From Sclerodactyla briareus (taxonomy: Eukaryota > Echinodermata > Holothuroidea > Dendrochirotida > Sclerodactylidae), in the NCBI GenBank assembly GCA_026419785.1, contig JAODTK010001444.1:62001-126000 (forward strand): a stretch of 64,000 bases of DNA, written 5' to 3'. The position numbers were made by a program, and so were the translations under genes. Positions within the stretch are counted from its first letter, which is position 1. Each line of letters starts with the position of its first letter. The notes under the pieces are model-generated. The model saw only the letters and a program-made list of their open reading frames with translations. It did not search any database and had not been told where the DNA came from. Shown piece after piece: positions 1 through 12,709 of the stretch.

Positions 1-876
1 AGTTCAAGCACCCCTCAGCCGACATTGAAACAACGAAGAAAATCTGTCCCATGTTCGTCTGAATGTCCTCTATACCCTCACAGCCCTCAACAATAGCGAA
101 GCATCATGTAGCAAACAATATACCACTACAAATGCGTATTGGGACTACACTGGTACACACAGAGGGGAAAAAACAATTACTGATTGCTTTTCAATTTTGT
201 CCTAACTTTGGTTTTTGTTTCTGGTGTTGGTCCATCAACCTAGGCTGTTATACCGGTTTTTGAAACATGGAAATCTGAAGTACAAAACCAGTGCACTTTT
301 GTATTCGACAAGACATTTCTTTAAACTTAGGGAACAATTCAAATCAGATGGGTATCAGAAAGTACTTATCACTGGCTACAAATGAGGATTGTTTGGCCAT
401 ATACTCATTTCCACTCATCGAGGGAAAAGAAAGACAATGATTAGTGTTTCATGTACTCAAAAAAAAAAAAACACAAGGTAACACAGACAAAAGTGGGGTG
501 AAGTTAACATGTGACAAACTAAAATTACCAAAAATCTCCCTTTTTCTCACGAATGTTTTTTTATATTTTTTAATGTGGTTCGAACAAAAATGATACTGAT
601 CTACACCCAAAACAAACGGGTTCCTATACTCCCAATTAGGAACATATCAAGCTCCAACTCTATCCAGGACCAAACATTCTGGACTCCACAGACTGACCTC
701 TGGTAACCTTAGATGAACTCTGACCTGACTCACAATGGGGTTTATTAATTCATCATGGGATACACATACCAAGTATAAGCCTTGTCCATTCAGGTGGCGT
801 CCCGTTATCATGTTTACTTTAAAATTCAATATTTTATTATTTGATTAATTAGTAAAAGCCAGGTCCACCGTCATAC

Positions 877-956
877 ATATGCACATACAACATGACTACA
901 AAGGTTTCCTGAATGACCGGACGCGGGTGTGGAATTTTCCAACACGCATCACTTCC
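877..956 (-). CDS. LMTK: LMTK-like kinase exon: helix H-I, end of kinase domain
   Basis: The exon follows an acceptor ending TTTTTTACAGCAG and ends at donor GTATGA. Its first base completes the Trp codon begun in the previous exon (TG+G). It then reads EVMR, and after one missing base CWKIPHPRPVIQETFVVM, LYVH. The pattern CW-x3-P-x-RP is kinase subdomain XI, and W-EV--CW matches the LMTK2-type WYEVLQFCW. With one base restored the length is 1+78+2, so the exon leaves phase 2. The next exon, start of the C-terminal tail, is not recognised in 1-876. Confidence 0.75.
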
Positions 957-1168
957 CTGCTGTAAAAAATTACGTTGTGACTGACCATCTCTTAAATAAG
1001 CTAGACTCAAACCGTGGACCTCTAGTGTGTGTGTGTAAGTCATGCTACTGCCACTTCATATTGCAACCATACCTGGACATCATACTCCCCAGTCGTCATC
1101 ATTGTTTTTTTTTCTGCTCAAATTTCTAAAGTCCTAGCACACTTTCTGTTATGAATAAATGTACTTAC

Positions 1169-1317
1169 CATCGTCCGCATATATTCATAGCCAGGTTTGG
1201 TTGTCCAGCTGGTATCTGCTTCGCACGTACCATCTTCTTGAGTACTTCCTCTCAACTCATTTGGGATAGGGGGATCTCCCCACCGTCGAGATCTCCAACA
1301 AGATGACTCCATATGAC
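1169..1317 (-). CDS. LMTK: LMTK-like kinase exon: helices F-G
   Basis: A strong acceptor (TATCCTGTAG) and a consensus donor GTAAGT bound 149 bp. After one base that completes Trp, the frame reads SYGVILLEISTVGRSPYP; then one base out of frame MS-stop-EEVLKKMVRAKQIP and AGQPNLAMNICGR. This is the helix F/G block of a tyrosine-kinase-like domain; EEVL..MVR matches the LMTK block EEVL..VVR. Two defects are seen: a one-base shift near 1260 and an in-frame TGA where Arg or similar is expected. One missing base makes the exon 150 bp, which fits the phases on both sides exactly. Confidence 0.85.
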
Positions 1318-2099
1318 CTACAGGATAAGGACATACAATAATAGGGTGTAGGGGTCATCCAACTATTGATTAGACCACTTCTACTGCCTCTGATCAGGCA
1401 AAAATCCTCATGAGTGAAATCTTAGAGACTGGATTGTGACTGAGGAGAATCCTTGCAACAACCAGAAGTCAAAAGAATGAGTATTCTGGCATTGCAGTCA
1501 GTTTATTCCAATAAGTCCATTCACATTCCTTAACTCAGAGAAGGGAGAATGACCACAATATGATTTGCAAGGAACTTTGCTTGATGACCAGCCGAAAGTG
1601 CCCCTCCCTGCTGCCGTTGAGACCCCAGAGGACGCAAAGAGTCATTCTCTGTGTGGCATGTTACAGTAGGACTGCAGAATGTAATAGTGTTTATGAGTCA
1701 TTGAAGAGTGGTTGGGGCGAGCAGGATAGCAATGTGGAGGGACCACCGCGAACAGCAAACAGAGGAACAGAGGTTTATATGTAGTTTACCCATGGAAACG
1801 AGGTGGGGATGGACAGAAGGTGTGTGAGATAAAAAACTGTGATGCAGCATTCATGCAGTTACATGAATAGCTTGTCAAGTTGAGAGATGTAAGGGATTAC
1901 TGGCATGGGCGATAGGGGTGGGGCATTCCCGCCCCAGTCAGGGAAAAACTGGTGCAAAATGATATACTTCAATTTAGGGGAATAATAACAGATCGGAGGG
2001 CCTTCATTACAGAATTAAAAACCGGATTAACCATAATAGGTTAGACAATGGTCTGGTGGTACCATATAGGTACCACTGACCAATTATGATGATTGAATT

Positions 2100-2230
2100 G
2101 TAGGAGGAGTAGTTAGGACAGTCGGCCAGTCAGCGGCAGATCGGCCAGCTGGTCGATTGATCGATCGATAGACCGACTGAAGAAGGGGGATTAAATAGCT
2201 CAACCAGCATACCTGGTTGAGCTAAAAATT
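2100..2230 (+). mobile_element. terminal fragment of TIR-bearing dispersed element
   Basis: The stretch ends in a perfect 11-bp inverted repeat, AGCTCAACCAG (2197-2207) and CTGGTTGAGCT (2213-2223), five bases apart, followed by AAAAA. Upstream is a GGAGGAG...GGACAG run and GATCGATCGATAGACCGAC. The same layout (aggaggagc, gacgga repeats, atagatagac, AGCTCA, AAAA) forms the right end of the longer element at 56492-59260, so this looks like a lone right end of that family. Confidence 0.5.
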
Positions 2231-2315
2231 AGGTTACGATTAGCAGAAATTGAGCAACAGGTCAGGCTCATCCTTTCCCAATACTTTCTCTCTAAAGTTA
2301 CACTTGCCTAGGCCA

Positions 2316-2662
2316 TGCCTTTGAAGAAGTGGCCGACAGGAACTCAAGTACAGTATTTCATGTTTAAATATTCGCTTCTTCTAAATGGAAATATTCTGAC
2401 CTATTATTTGTCAGATTTCACATTTTGCCTTTGAAGAAGTGGCCGACAGGAACTCAAGTACAGTATTTCATATTCAAATATTCGCTTCTTCTAAATGGAA
2501 ATATTCTGACCTATTATTTGTCAGATTTTTCAGATTTCACATTTTGCCTTTGAAGAAGTGGCCGACAGGAACTCAAGTACAGTATTTCATGTTTAAATAT
2601 TCGCTTCTTCTAAATGGAAATATTCTGACCTATTATTTGTCAGATTTTTCAGATTTCACATA
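2316..2662. repeat. three-copy tandem repeat, unit 110-119 bp
   Basis: Three head-to-tail copies start at TGCCTTTGAAGAAGTGG (2316, 2426, 2545). Copies are nearly identical. The first unit is 9 bp shorter because it lacks one TCAGATTTT step near its end. The open frame that crosses the array is only the repeat read through. Confidence 0.95.
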
Positions 2663-3110
2663 TGCAAGCAAGGACGTATATGATAGACGTTCATGCGAAA
2701 TGGGAACCTTCGGTGATGACATCTCTAACCAACTTGGAAGAAAACAGATTGAACCCTTCAATGTATTTTATTATTATCAAAGCACTCACAGTTGTTTTAA
2801 TGAATAAATAAAGAGGTTGCCATCTGCTATTGAACCTGCAACATTGCAGACAACAGATTAACAGCTAATTTACTTTACAAAGGTTATGAAGTCTTTAAAC
2901 ACCGGCTGCTAATTGTCTTTGCAATTTTACTGGAGGCCCTCAGCCAGGCATAGGCAAATTTTGAAAGCTGTTTATCTTTAGAGTTAACCTTTTGGTTTTA
3001 GCAGTAGTGATCCGTACCTGTTTTAGTGCGGCCACTAGATTAATCTAACTATACGTGTACATAATTTCTGATTTGAAAACCTTGCCTGAGCATTCGGGTG
3101 TTAGTATTTA

Positions 3111-3146
3111 GACTGGATTAGGGAAATAGACTGGATTAGGGAAATA
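3111..3146. repeat. 18-bp direct repeat, two copies
   Basis: GACTGGATTAGGGAAATA occurs at 3111-3128 and again at 3129-3146 without change. No larger element is visible around it. Confidence 0.9.
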
Positions 3147-4341
3147 ATCTTCCTCTAAGGTGCAAGGTCACAGAGATCATGGAGCTTCACAAATTCAAAG
3201 TTGCACGGGTAGCAAAGCTGAGTTTAGTCAGGAGAGTCAAGCCCTGACTCAACTGTACTGGCTTTGCATTGATGCAAGGAGTGTTTTTGAGAATTTGTAC
3301 ATTTTGCCCCAGGGGGATGTATAACTCATTATCGCCTTGGCCATGCCACAATCCTTGCACGAAGAGCTGGGAAAAACATTGGGAAGCATGCACGAAGCTA
3401 TTTGTAAACTTCTCCCCCTATCTAATGTTGTATTCTATCGCATGGCCTGACCCCAACATGGGTTAGGTGAGCGGAGGTTTTTTTAAGTCATTCATTACTG
3501 TCAGACTGCTTTATGAAATCAGAATGGCTGAAATCTGAATAGGTATGGTCCAGTGTCCTGTGTGGTTATCACAGTATGTCGAATGCCTGCATATTAATGG
3601 AGGTTAGGGTCATGTAAACAAGATTAATATCGTCTATAGAATGGTGTTATAGCCATGTTCTTGTGCGTATTTTGGTTGCGTGTGGACATGTTTTAAACAC
3701 TGTTAATAGAAGTCAGCCAGGGAGGTGGGCTGGTGGACAGTTGCATAAACAACACAAGGCAGGTGGCTGATGGTCAATTGCCGTGTTAGGCCTGTTGGTC
3801 AGCCACAATATTTTGGCAGTATTTGCCTCCTGATTATTGGTTTGTGATATGATGCGCGTTCCACAGCGTTGAAGGGTGATATCAATGCTCACAGACACGA
3901 AGATGTAAAAATTTGGCTTCTAATCCCCTTTTCTCAACGGGTGATTATTGGCAATTCAGAAGAATTTCACATAAATCCCTTTCTTGAATACTCTGGCTGA
4001 CCGTTAGTCTCACTGAAGTAGTGTTCGATTATCTGGCCGACTGTTGTGGCTTCATCATCCAACCATATAATACTTGTGGTGTCGCACTATCACAATTAAA
4101 CAGCCTGCATGCAGTTTTTTGAAATAATGTATCAGAGGGATTCACCTGACTAATACAATACACCAAACCCTCCATTTTTCCTTCCTCCTCTCTTCTTTGT
4201 CAAGACCCCGAAGACCCCACTCACATCAGGAAGCAATCTAGCCTATAGAGCCTAAATTGGAAATAATTACATCTCACGATCACCTTTCCCCTACAGGAGG
4301 ACCCCTCCCTATGAGCCCTCCCACCTTGGAATCACCCTATA

Positions 4342-4356
4342 CCCCCCCCCCCCCCC
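4342..4356. repeat. poly-C run in C-rich tract
   Basis: Fifteen consecutive C bases inside a pyrimidine-rich stretch (about 4280-4400). No gene signal is seen; such runs are also where length errors concentrate. Confidence 0.9.
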
Positions 4357-5272
4357 TCTCCCCCCTTCACAACCACCCTCTACCCCTGCACTATACTCCC
4401 TAATCAGTATCCTCCCAACTAAAACCCAACATAGTCAGTTCAGCCTATGTGATGCCACCAGGATTTCTGATATGACTACCATTATGGGTTGTATACCGAC
4501 TTTTATGAAGTTTGCTCAGACAAATTTGTTTGAACTTAATATGGAGGGTCTTCCTCTTCAGACCTGTTCAGGATAGGCCTACTCAGCTTGTCCTACTTGG
4601 AATAGTAATCGCATGTGAATATGTCCATGTTACATATATCACATGACTAATGCTGAATCTAAGTCAACCTTCTTTAGATGTTGCCTTCTATACGATGAAT
4701 CCATAGTACCCGGTATGTTACAAACAATATTGTTTCGTAACCTATTCTCATTACTACCCTAACTATGTTGCAGCATTTTGTGTATAATTTCAGCTTCTTC
4801 GTGTACCTTATTCAACCATAACATTATTGATGAGACTGGACAGCCTCGTCACAGAATACACTGTAACATATATACCGGAAAAAGGGGATGACTGATCTTG
4901 GTCTCCTACTTGAATTTCTTGAAACAAATAACTGGTACGTGTATTCTACAGACATGGCCAGGATAGTTTGTATAGGGCTTGGACAATCTTTGCAAAAAAA
5001 AAACTGGGACATTGAAAGGCACCTGCAAAGTTGGAGGGGGGAGCAGGGATTTGTTCAAGCTATTTTTTCCAAAGACTGCAGTTTATGATCTGGTTCTGAT
5101 ACACTTTGCTGAGTACTAGCTCCCATCACATTAGTCTGGCATCTGTAGACTCTTGTAGCTTGTTGCCACCATCCCCTTCTTCCCAGCTTGTAAAATTTGC
5201 CCAGTTACATCATTTAAGCCAAATTTGATAACTTGTACAAATGAATTTACTTTTGTAAGGTGCTGTGTTTAT

Positions 5273-5440
5273 GTACGTACGTACCTACGTACCAGTGCTG
5301 GAGGACTCCAGTCGTGACTCGAGTCGTGACTCGAGTCCCTATTTTCAGGGACTTAGACTCGGATCGAAGTTCAATGACTCAGACTCAACCCAGAGGACTT
5401 GGGGATTCGGTCCGAGTCCTGGTCCGAGTCCTCTGTTTTT
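5273..5440. repeat. palindromic GACTCGAGTC-rich repeat
   Basis: GTCGTGACTCGA is repeated twice at 5311-5334, next to a TACGTACGTA palindrome (5273-5292). Degenerate GACTCGGA/GTCCGAGTCC words continue to about 5435. It looks like a short simple or dispersed repeat. No protein call is supported. Confidence 0.6.
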
Positions 5441-6528
5441 TCGAATACAGAACTTGATTTTGACGATCGTACAAGACAACCAAAATTAAACACACAATGC
5501 TTTGCAGAAAAGTAGCCTAAGCTTTTCCCACATACTTCTGATGTCCGATGTCTAAATCAGGAGGGAAATTACATCATTTTGACACGCTCGCATGTTTTAC
5601 GGTCACATGTAATCAATTATGAGATAACAAATATATGTGAGCGAAAGGCTATACATTGTGCCGAAAAGGTTTACTAGTACAATACTACAAATTGTTAAAT
5701 GAACATGGATAAATATATTCATATTTTTTGGAACGAATCAAATAAATATGATACCTACTAACGTACGTTACAACATTATTCCCGTTTAAAATGGTACCTA
5801 ACACGAACATCAACACAACCTGGGAGTACTCAAATCTCGTCGAATTACAACGATCTGTTTTGGGGAAGATTTATAGCCTACACCTTTCAGTTCACCTGTG
5901 CCAATTTATGTTAGGATACTTTCTTAACCTTGTGCTTCTCATAAGTTTTGATATAGTAACTGGCAGTGGGTACTCCACTTTTCCGTGTAGTGAATAAATC
6001 ATTGGGGAAGTTACCGGCAGAGGTTTATTTCTCTGTGATTTATTTAGGTGCAATTGCTTTTTTGCCCTGCGAACATTTGCAGTAACTCTTTCGATATCAC
6101 TTGATCGATATGCCGATGTGTCAGCTCTTTTTTATGCATGTGACGTAGATAATGTACGTGAATTAAAATAATGATTCACAGCGAGGGGAGGGATGGGTTC
6201 AATGAGGAAGAAAGATTCCATGAAAAGAGATGAAATGTGGAAGAAAGCAATTCATTCTCTATTATTTTCAATGCTAATTAATGCATGGCCATCAGCATTT
6301 TACAAATTTAATTTTCAAATTTATAATATTTTTCTTATTTCATTGGAATGTGCCTGCATGCACCCACCATGCCTACAAGACAACTTCCATTTGCGTTGCA
6401 CCCAAAGTATAGTCATTATTGCCCTATGCATCTCAGCTATCGAAATCATTAGACCTCTGAATCTGATATTTGGCACTTGTCATGAGTTTGACCAGCACAA
6501 TTCTGCTTGAGTACCGAGTGTACTACCC

Positions 6529-6570
6529 GAGTGCCGGGTGGTGAGTGCCGGGTGGTGAGTGCTGGGTGGT
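6529..6570. repeat. 14-bp minisatellite, three copies
   Basis: GAGTGCCGGGTGGT is present three times in tandem; the third copy has one C-to-T change. Confidence 0.9.
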
Positions 6571-7032
6571 ACCTGCTTGATGTCATCCACTCTAAGCTAC
6601 TCCCTGTCCTCGGGTTAGTAAGGCCCTGTAAGAGGATTTGGTCAGCGATTTCACTATGATATTTCCCCCACAGTGCTGAAACTCGTGCAGGGATTCAACA
6701 TAGTTCAGGAAGCCTGCATGGGGACATTGTGTACGGAGTTCACCTGCAGAATGTGAGGTACCGAATAAAAATATATTCATATTTAAATGGAAATATCCAT
6801 CTAAAATGGGAATTATTGGCTTGCTCAGTACACGGTGTGTAATGCTTTAAGCAGCAATGTGCCTGTATAGTTAGAGAATAGCTTTGAGAAGCATTGTCTG
6901 CTCTGGGGGACCATATTTTATGACAGTAGGTAGAGAGGGGGTGAGTGAGCAGGCTGCTCAATCACGTTGCATCAACTGTACTTGAGGATGGAGTGTAATG
7001 TATTAACTAGATGAGGCTACTGCAGTGACTCC

Positions 7033-7154
7033 CATATGTTGGATGGTTTGGTGATCTTCTTGGGTTCGATATCTTGCTGGTCGGCATCGATGACCTCGGT
7101 GCCAGCCATCGGATCGGCAACCGCTGGCCTGGCTTGGTCATGGAGTAAGTCATC
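7033..7154 (-). CDS. LMTK: LMTK-like kinase exon: activation segment to helix F (APE region)
   Basis: After a strong acceptor (TTATCCTTCTAG) the exon reads DDLLHDQAR, one base over QRLPIRWLAPE, and back in the first frame VIDADQQDIEPKKITKPSNI plus TG. LPIRWLAPE is the kinase APE motif; KPSNI-W matches LMTK KYSNIW. The two indels cancel, so 122 bp equals 40 codons plus 2, and TG joins the G of the next exon to give Trp. The donor reads ATATG-GGAGTC, one T short of GTGAGTC. Without splicing the frame continues ESLQ-stop, which mimics a C-terminus. Confidence 0.85.
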
Positions 7155-9039
7155 CTAGAAGGATAATCAGCAGAGGTAGTAGTAAGGAAGATCAACCGTA
7201 TGACAAATAAACACAACTAATTCTCCCTGTGAGGAGAGTAAGTTATCCCATCTAGTTCAGTGATCTCACTGATCTGAGAGGCTATATTTTTTACTTCCTC
7301 CCACACATTAGACTAGCTGATAGTGGTCACATCATAGTTATCCCCCCTCCCCACTCTAACAAAGCCTCTAAAACCCCATCTACCACAGCTACTGCCTCGG
7401 TATGATAATCATTTGCTCTAGATTTGATTCACTAAATGGCTGGGAGTGGACCACCAAAAAAGAATGGCTTGAATAGGTTGCCCGTAGTCATACCACATAC
7501 ACATTGATACATGACCATCAGCAGCTCCAAGTGAACATGGGCACAGTAAGAACAAGTCACACCAAATTGGGGCTATGTGCATGGGGGTATCATCTAGATA
7601 GTGTCACAATTTGGCATTTTGGATTTGATTCAGCACACAATTGGCAACACCACATGGAACAAAGCATTTTGTGTCAATATGGAAACAGACTAGCTTTCCT
7701 ATAGAGGTTGATCAGAGAATTTTATTATTACTTAGAAACGGGGATCATGTATGTATGTGGTGTAAGTCTGTGTGTGGTGTGTGTATTTTGGTGCATTCAA
7801 GTTCAATATTGGTCTGGAGGTCCGTCATGTTGTGAATGCCCTACTTCCAGGTCATTGCAGGTGAACTAGAGACCGGAACCAATTTATTAATATGAGTAAA
7901 TTTGCATGGTCCGACTGGCTTATGCTTTTGAAGATTAGTTTGCAAATGGTGTAAGGAATCAGATTCCAATGATCACTTCATCTAAGGTCACCATAGGGTA
8001 GTTGAATAGTGGTGAAAAACTAAATTCTGGGTCATATCATGAAAACCGATGTCCAGCCAAGGTCCATGTGATTAATTCATTATCTCCATTTGTTGACTTT
8101 TGCAGCCCACAATTTGACCCTGTGACCCTTCTTTTTTTTGTGCCAACACTGATCTCAAAAGATGATACTTCTTGATATAAGGTGACCTGAACAGTCCATG
8201 GTAGAGGGGAAATGACCGAGGCTGTATTATTAACTCATACAACTGTGCATCGGTATGTACATATACTACATGTCTCCAGTACATGCACCCAAACGACAGG
8301 TTCCATAGGCTATCACCATTCAAATAAAGTTGACATGACAGCCCAACTAATTAATGAGGTTAACCACATAACAATCATAACATGGTTCAGCTGTCAGAAA
8401 AACTAGTTTAGGTCGATGTGAGACATGCAGTTGTTGCCATTCTGTCTTGAGAGTTTCCCTTTGTTGTTTTTGGCCATTAAACCAAACTTATTACCATTCA
8501 TGACAATGACACAAACCAACTTTGATGTTTTATCTCCCATAGAACAAGGTGCTTCAAAGAATCTACAATGCTCGGATCGTCTTTTTGATAATCATGGAAG
8601 AGAGCATTAAATACAGTCGGCACGAAAACAGGCAATAAATCTTCGGCCCGTCGTTTGCATAAGTATTTATAGGCTCGAGCTTACATCATGACAGCAACTC
8701 ATGTTGTCTATTTAAACCATAATGCTTGGCACAATTCTCAAGAGTTTGTTTCCTCCTGGCAGTTCATCCTCATGGGTGGAGCAGGATGGACAGGGGGGGG
8801 GGGCATTTACTCAAAGAATATTTGCCTAACCCCCCCCCCATAACCCAATTTATTTCTTCACATTAGCATCAACATTCAGTTATTTCTAGTGCTATAATCA
8901 TGACTGGAAAAAAATGGAAATGGTCACATGTGCGTCTGAGCCTTCAGTGTTTAGCTAGGAGAGTGGTATCGAGTGACACTGTGCAATGGGATGTCCCGAG
9001 TATGCGGATGTTTTACCATGCCAGTTACGACACTCCCCT

Positions 9040-9194
9040 CTGTTCACCACTCCCTTTCACCCCCGTTCCTTTTTTATTCCTTTTCCTCCTCTCTCCCCCT
9101 TTTTTCTTCGTTTCCCCCTTCTCCTTTCTTCCCCCCTTTCTCCCCTTCCCCCCTTCCGCATCCTCTCTAACCCCTTTTTTTTTTTTTTTTTTAG
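9040..9194. repeat. polypyrimidine tract ending in poly-T
   Basis: Nearly unbroken C/T sequence (CCCCCTTCTCC words) ends in about 18 T and AG. It resembles an oversized branch-point and acceptor region, but no conserved exon follows. The open frames across it are low-complexity. Confidence 0.7.
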
Positions 9195-9277
9195 GTGGCC
9201 ATACTTACAGTTGCACTGGGCGAGGTTTCGGTCTTAACTTCATGATTGCCGCTATAATGCAGAATGGATTCTTTGGG

Positions 9278-9592
9278 GTTAACTGGGGTTCGTACGGGTC
9301 TCCTCTGTCGGCTGTGAGCAGTCATGTCCCTAGAAAGTGGTCGGGGTGTGGTTGGTGTTTATGTTCACTCGACAAGTCTTTTCAGATGGGGGGATGGGAT
9401 GGTAAACACGGCCCCCTGGTCCCGGAGCAGTGGGATGGGTTACACCCTGCCTAGACATAAGCCAGAGCACTAGTATAAAGTAGAGAAGACGAGCATTGTG
9501 GGTACTCATCCACGATCAAATGGCCAAGGGTTCCTAGATGAGCCTTTAATGGCTTCCTGAACCAGTAGTAATTAAGTCAAATCAAATCAAAT
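9278..9592 (+). mobile_element. SINE copy, 3' part, with CAAAT tail
   Basis: The segment aligns by eye with the body of the SINE at 30440-30938. Shared landmarks in order are CGGCTGTGAGCAG, AGAAAGTGGTC, GGAGCACTAGT-like AGAGCACTAGT, CTCATCCACGATCAAA and GGCTTCCTGAACC. It ends in a (CAAAT)n tail (AAGTCAAATCAAATCAAATC). The tRNA-like head is missing or too diverged to see. Confidence 0.75.
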
Positions 9593-12500
9593 CATAATTT
9601 TTTCCCAGTTTGCTGGATCGGATCTATTGAAAAAATAGTGCATGATCTACTCCAGTTTTGTAGACTGGAGCTGCCACTGCCTAATGGGAAGCAATTTGCC
9701 AGCAGAAGGACTGAACCTACAGTATACATGGGCCAGCAAACAATGAAACCAGACTTTATCATAGGCATACGGGATTCTTCCCAATTAGGGGGGGGGCTTT
9801 TTGCGGATTTGTGAAAATTCGGGCAAATCTGACAAATTCTTTTTAGCGAATCTTGCACTTGGCCCTACATTCTGTCTGCCTGGGTTTTTTGTATTTTTAG
9901 CCAGATTTCGTCATCTCAGACATTTTTGTACATTGTACACCTATGAACTTTCTAGCAGTAACCTTCACCGAGGAATGGAATATTGCATCATTGGAGGAGG
10001 CTGATGTCCCTAGACCCCCAAATTAGAAACGTGCCTGACTGAACGAAGTAAAGGTAAATAAGTATGGCTAAACTTGCTGAGGTATTTGTCTCGGTCAGTC
10101 CCCTCAAGATCATTGCCATTCTTAATGACATTCTCAACATTACAGCATAATGAGTGTGAGACAAAATGTGGCATTCCCAAGGTGGCAATGTCATCTCTAC
10201 ATCCCTTGAGGGTGTTGACCTGCACATTATTGATATTCATTGGAATAGTTTCGAGGATTGATACGTTAGCATCAAAACTAATTCATGAGATTCATGAGAT
10301 ACAACTGTGGCTCTAATGTGCAACTTTCAGTTAATATTACGCTACATCAGAGGATTGGCCCATTTCTTAGCATGACTGATTGGGATCAACCAGCTTGTTA
10401 TTTGTGAGAGGACGAAGAAAGGAGATGGAATTTAGGGGCCTTCGTTGGGGCCTATTCTCTCCACACCACTGTCCAAACCTACTCGTGGTAATTGTCCGGA
10501 CCTACATGCCCATTGCTGCTTGGGCAGCAGTAGTTGCCCTTCCAAGAGCGAGCATGTGGGTATTCATCACAGCTTGAACTTCCCAGATAACTCAAGCAAC
10601 ATGGCAGCCAATTTATTTCTCCTTGCCTGGAGAAGAAACCAACATGCTCTGCTCAGGAACTAAACCAACACACCACCGCTGAAATCTGAGCATAATCATC
10701 ACCAGACAGATTGATGTGGGCTTAACAATGGAAACTTCAATAGCAAAAGTCAGCATTGTACAGTCCTAGAAGTGAAAACTCAGTAATGTCGAAATGTTGA
10801 CGAAAAGATCCGTAAAGCATCTGTGGTTCTCTTTCCTGAGATTAACCTCACACTCCTACTCATTGCTGAGAGATGCAGGCAGCTGGCTTCCTCTGCAGGC
10901 ATCACTTGCTTATCTCTGGCCAGTTGGTTGTCATTGATTTCAAACCAATTTGTTGCTCCACATACACAATAAGCAACATTGAAATTTATATCATGGTGAT
11001 GTTTCTGCAACTCAACTCTATTCATTCCAGATTCTTTGCGTGCAAAAGCGACTAGTACTGATTTTTATTTTTTGATTGATCGACAACTTCCTTGGAACAT
11101 GAGAAGAAGTGCTAATAAGCCTACAGATGGGACTTATCACAAATATTCCAAAACAAACCCCAGAATCTCACAAGTCCCCTTCATTACAGTTGAACCATGA
11201 AGTGAGGACCATGACCTCACCCATCGCAACTGCAAGTACAGCCACCTAATAATGCTGGAACACAAACTTGGAATGTTTTCTTGCAGAGTGTACTGTACCG
11301 CGGTGCCACTCTATGGACTAAGCTGTGTAATACATCTATTACCTTGATACTGCACAGGGTAAATGTTTGCAAATGTTTCGCTACAATGAAAATCCTCACA
11401 CGCTTTATGGAAAAATCAATGAAATGGGAAAGTTTCCTGTGGTAAGAAAATAGTTTCGAAGTCATAGACTGAATATGTAATTTCAGTCCATAATTTGGCT
11501 ATTTTTAAATTGTTGTGCAGACATCCATACGCATATTCATTACAAAAGTATCCTGCATTATGCCATGGTTCATTACATTTGAGACTATCCACCTGATGTA
11601 TTAAAGGTCTATTGATTAATTCTGCTACTGATACGCATGGGTTGATTCCCAGACCATTAAATGTAAGACAACGATTTACCTCTCAGAAAACGTTCTGGGA
11701 GTCTTTTTCGGAGTCGGGAGTTCGCTAAAAATTTTTAACTTTCTACATGTAGCTGTATCGTACACAGAAGATGCACAAATTGACAAGTTTGTAATTCACC
11801 TGTACCAGAAAAGTCCCAGGCTAGGTGAAAATATACTCAAAGAAAAATTATATCAGTAGAGTACGGAAAACAACCGGGGCTTATTGGAAATGGCATAGGA
11901 CAGTTCAACACCCCAGTGCGACTGCTCTGATGACCCCTGCGACAAACCAAATCGGTAATCCTGCCCAAGTCAATTTCATACTTATGAATAAACAGTTCCA
12001 CTTCATGGTGGCTTTCCCAAGCTGATGAGAATGCCTCATATTTATATCAGTTGAGACTACCGTGACATTACGGCATCGGTGGCTGATATATAAAACAGAT
12101 TGGGAGTCCCATGTCATAAAAGCCAAAATCCATGGTATTGGTATTAGATAGAAGATAGGGACTGGCTTAATCCAACAGCTAAGGGTTACTCTGGGGGATT
12201 GGGAGGGATAGTGGCCCCACGCTGCAGAGATTAGCAGGGCCAAGGGAGGAAGGGAGACTTGATATTATCACAAATTATCAGCAGGATATCACTGAACCGA
12301 CAAAGAATAAATTTCTGCCAAGGGGGGGGGGGACACCTATAAATACAGATGAGTGGAATGCTGTGATAAAATCCGGTACCGTGTAATTAGGGCTATCAAT
12401 AAAGGTTCTGGGGTGGTGGATGATATAGGAAAAGGGGAATGGACCACGGATTAATAGGGGGGAATGGTTCTAAGCTTCAGAGAGAGCACAACCAGGAAGG

Positions 12501-12709
12501 GGGCTTTAATAATATTTTTCCACAAAAATAAAAAATCAGCTTAAGATTAGTACTCCAACGGGAGGGGTGGAGGTGGTTACTGACTCAAATGATTATCAAT
12601 CCATGGGTAGGGCTTGACGAATATAAATTCACAGGGTAGAGTTAAATGACTAAGACAACTGGCAATGGCACCACAAACAAGAGAGTTAGGTATACCAGTC
12701 CACTATATA

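Noticed and set aside
8900..9454. 184-codon plus-strand frame
   Set aside because: Most of it is the polypyrimidine tract and SINE body.
10010..10310. Minus-strand frame with protein-like text (NTLKGCRDDIATLGMPHFVS) and a possible acceptor ATTAG
   Set aside because: It lies between kinase exons that already join in phase, has no kinase motif, and its donor (GTTTAG) is poor. Probably chance or old element sequence.
10440..10635. Apparent minus-strand exon after TTTCTTCTCCAG, ending at GTAGGT
   Set aside because: Good splice signals, but two competing frames, one broken, and no place for it between helix E/GDYG and APE blocks of the kinase.
10780..11025. Overlapping open frames on both strands
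   Set aside because: Neither shows a domain or both splice sites; mutual antisense openness is common in such sequence.
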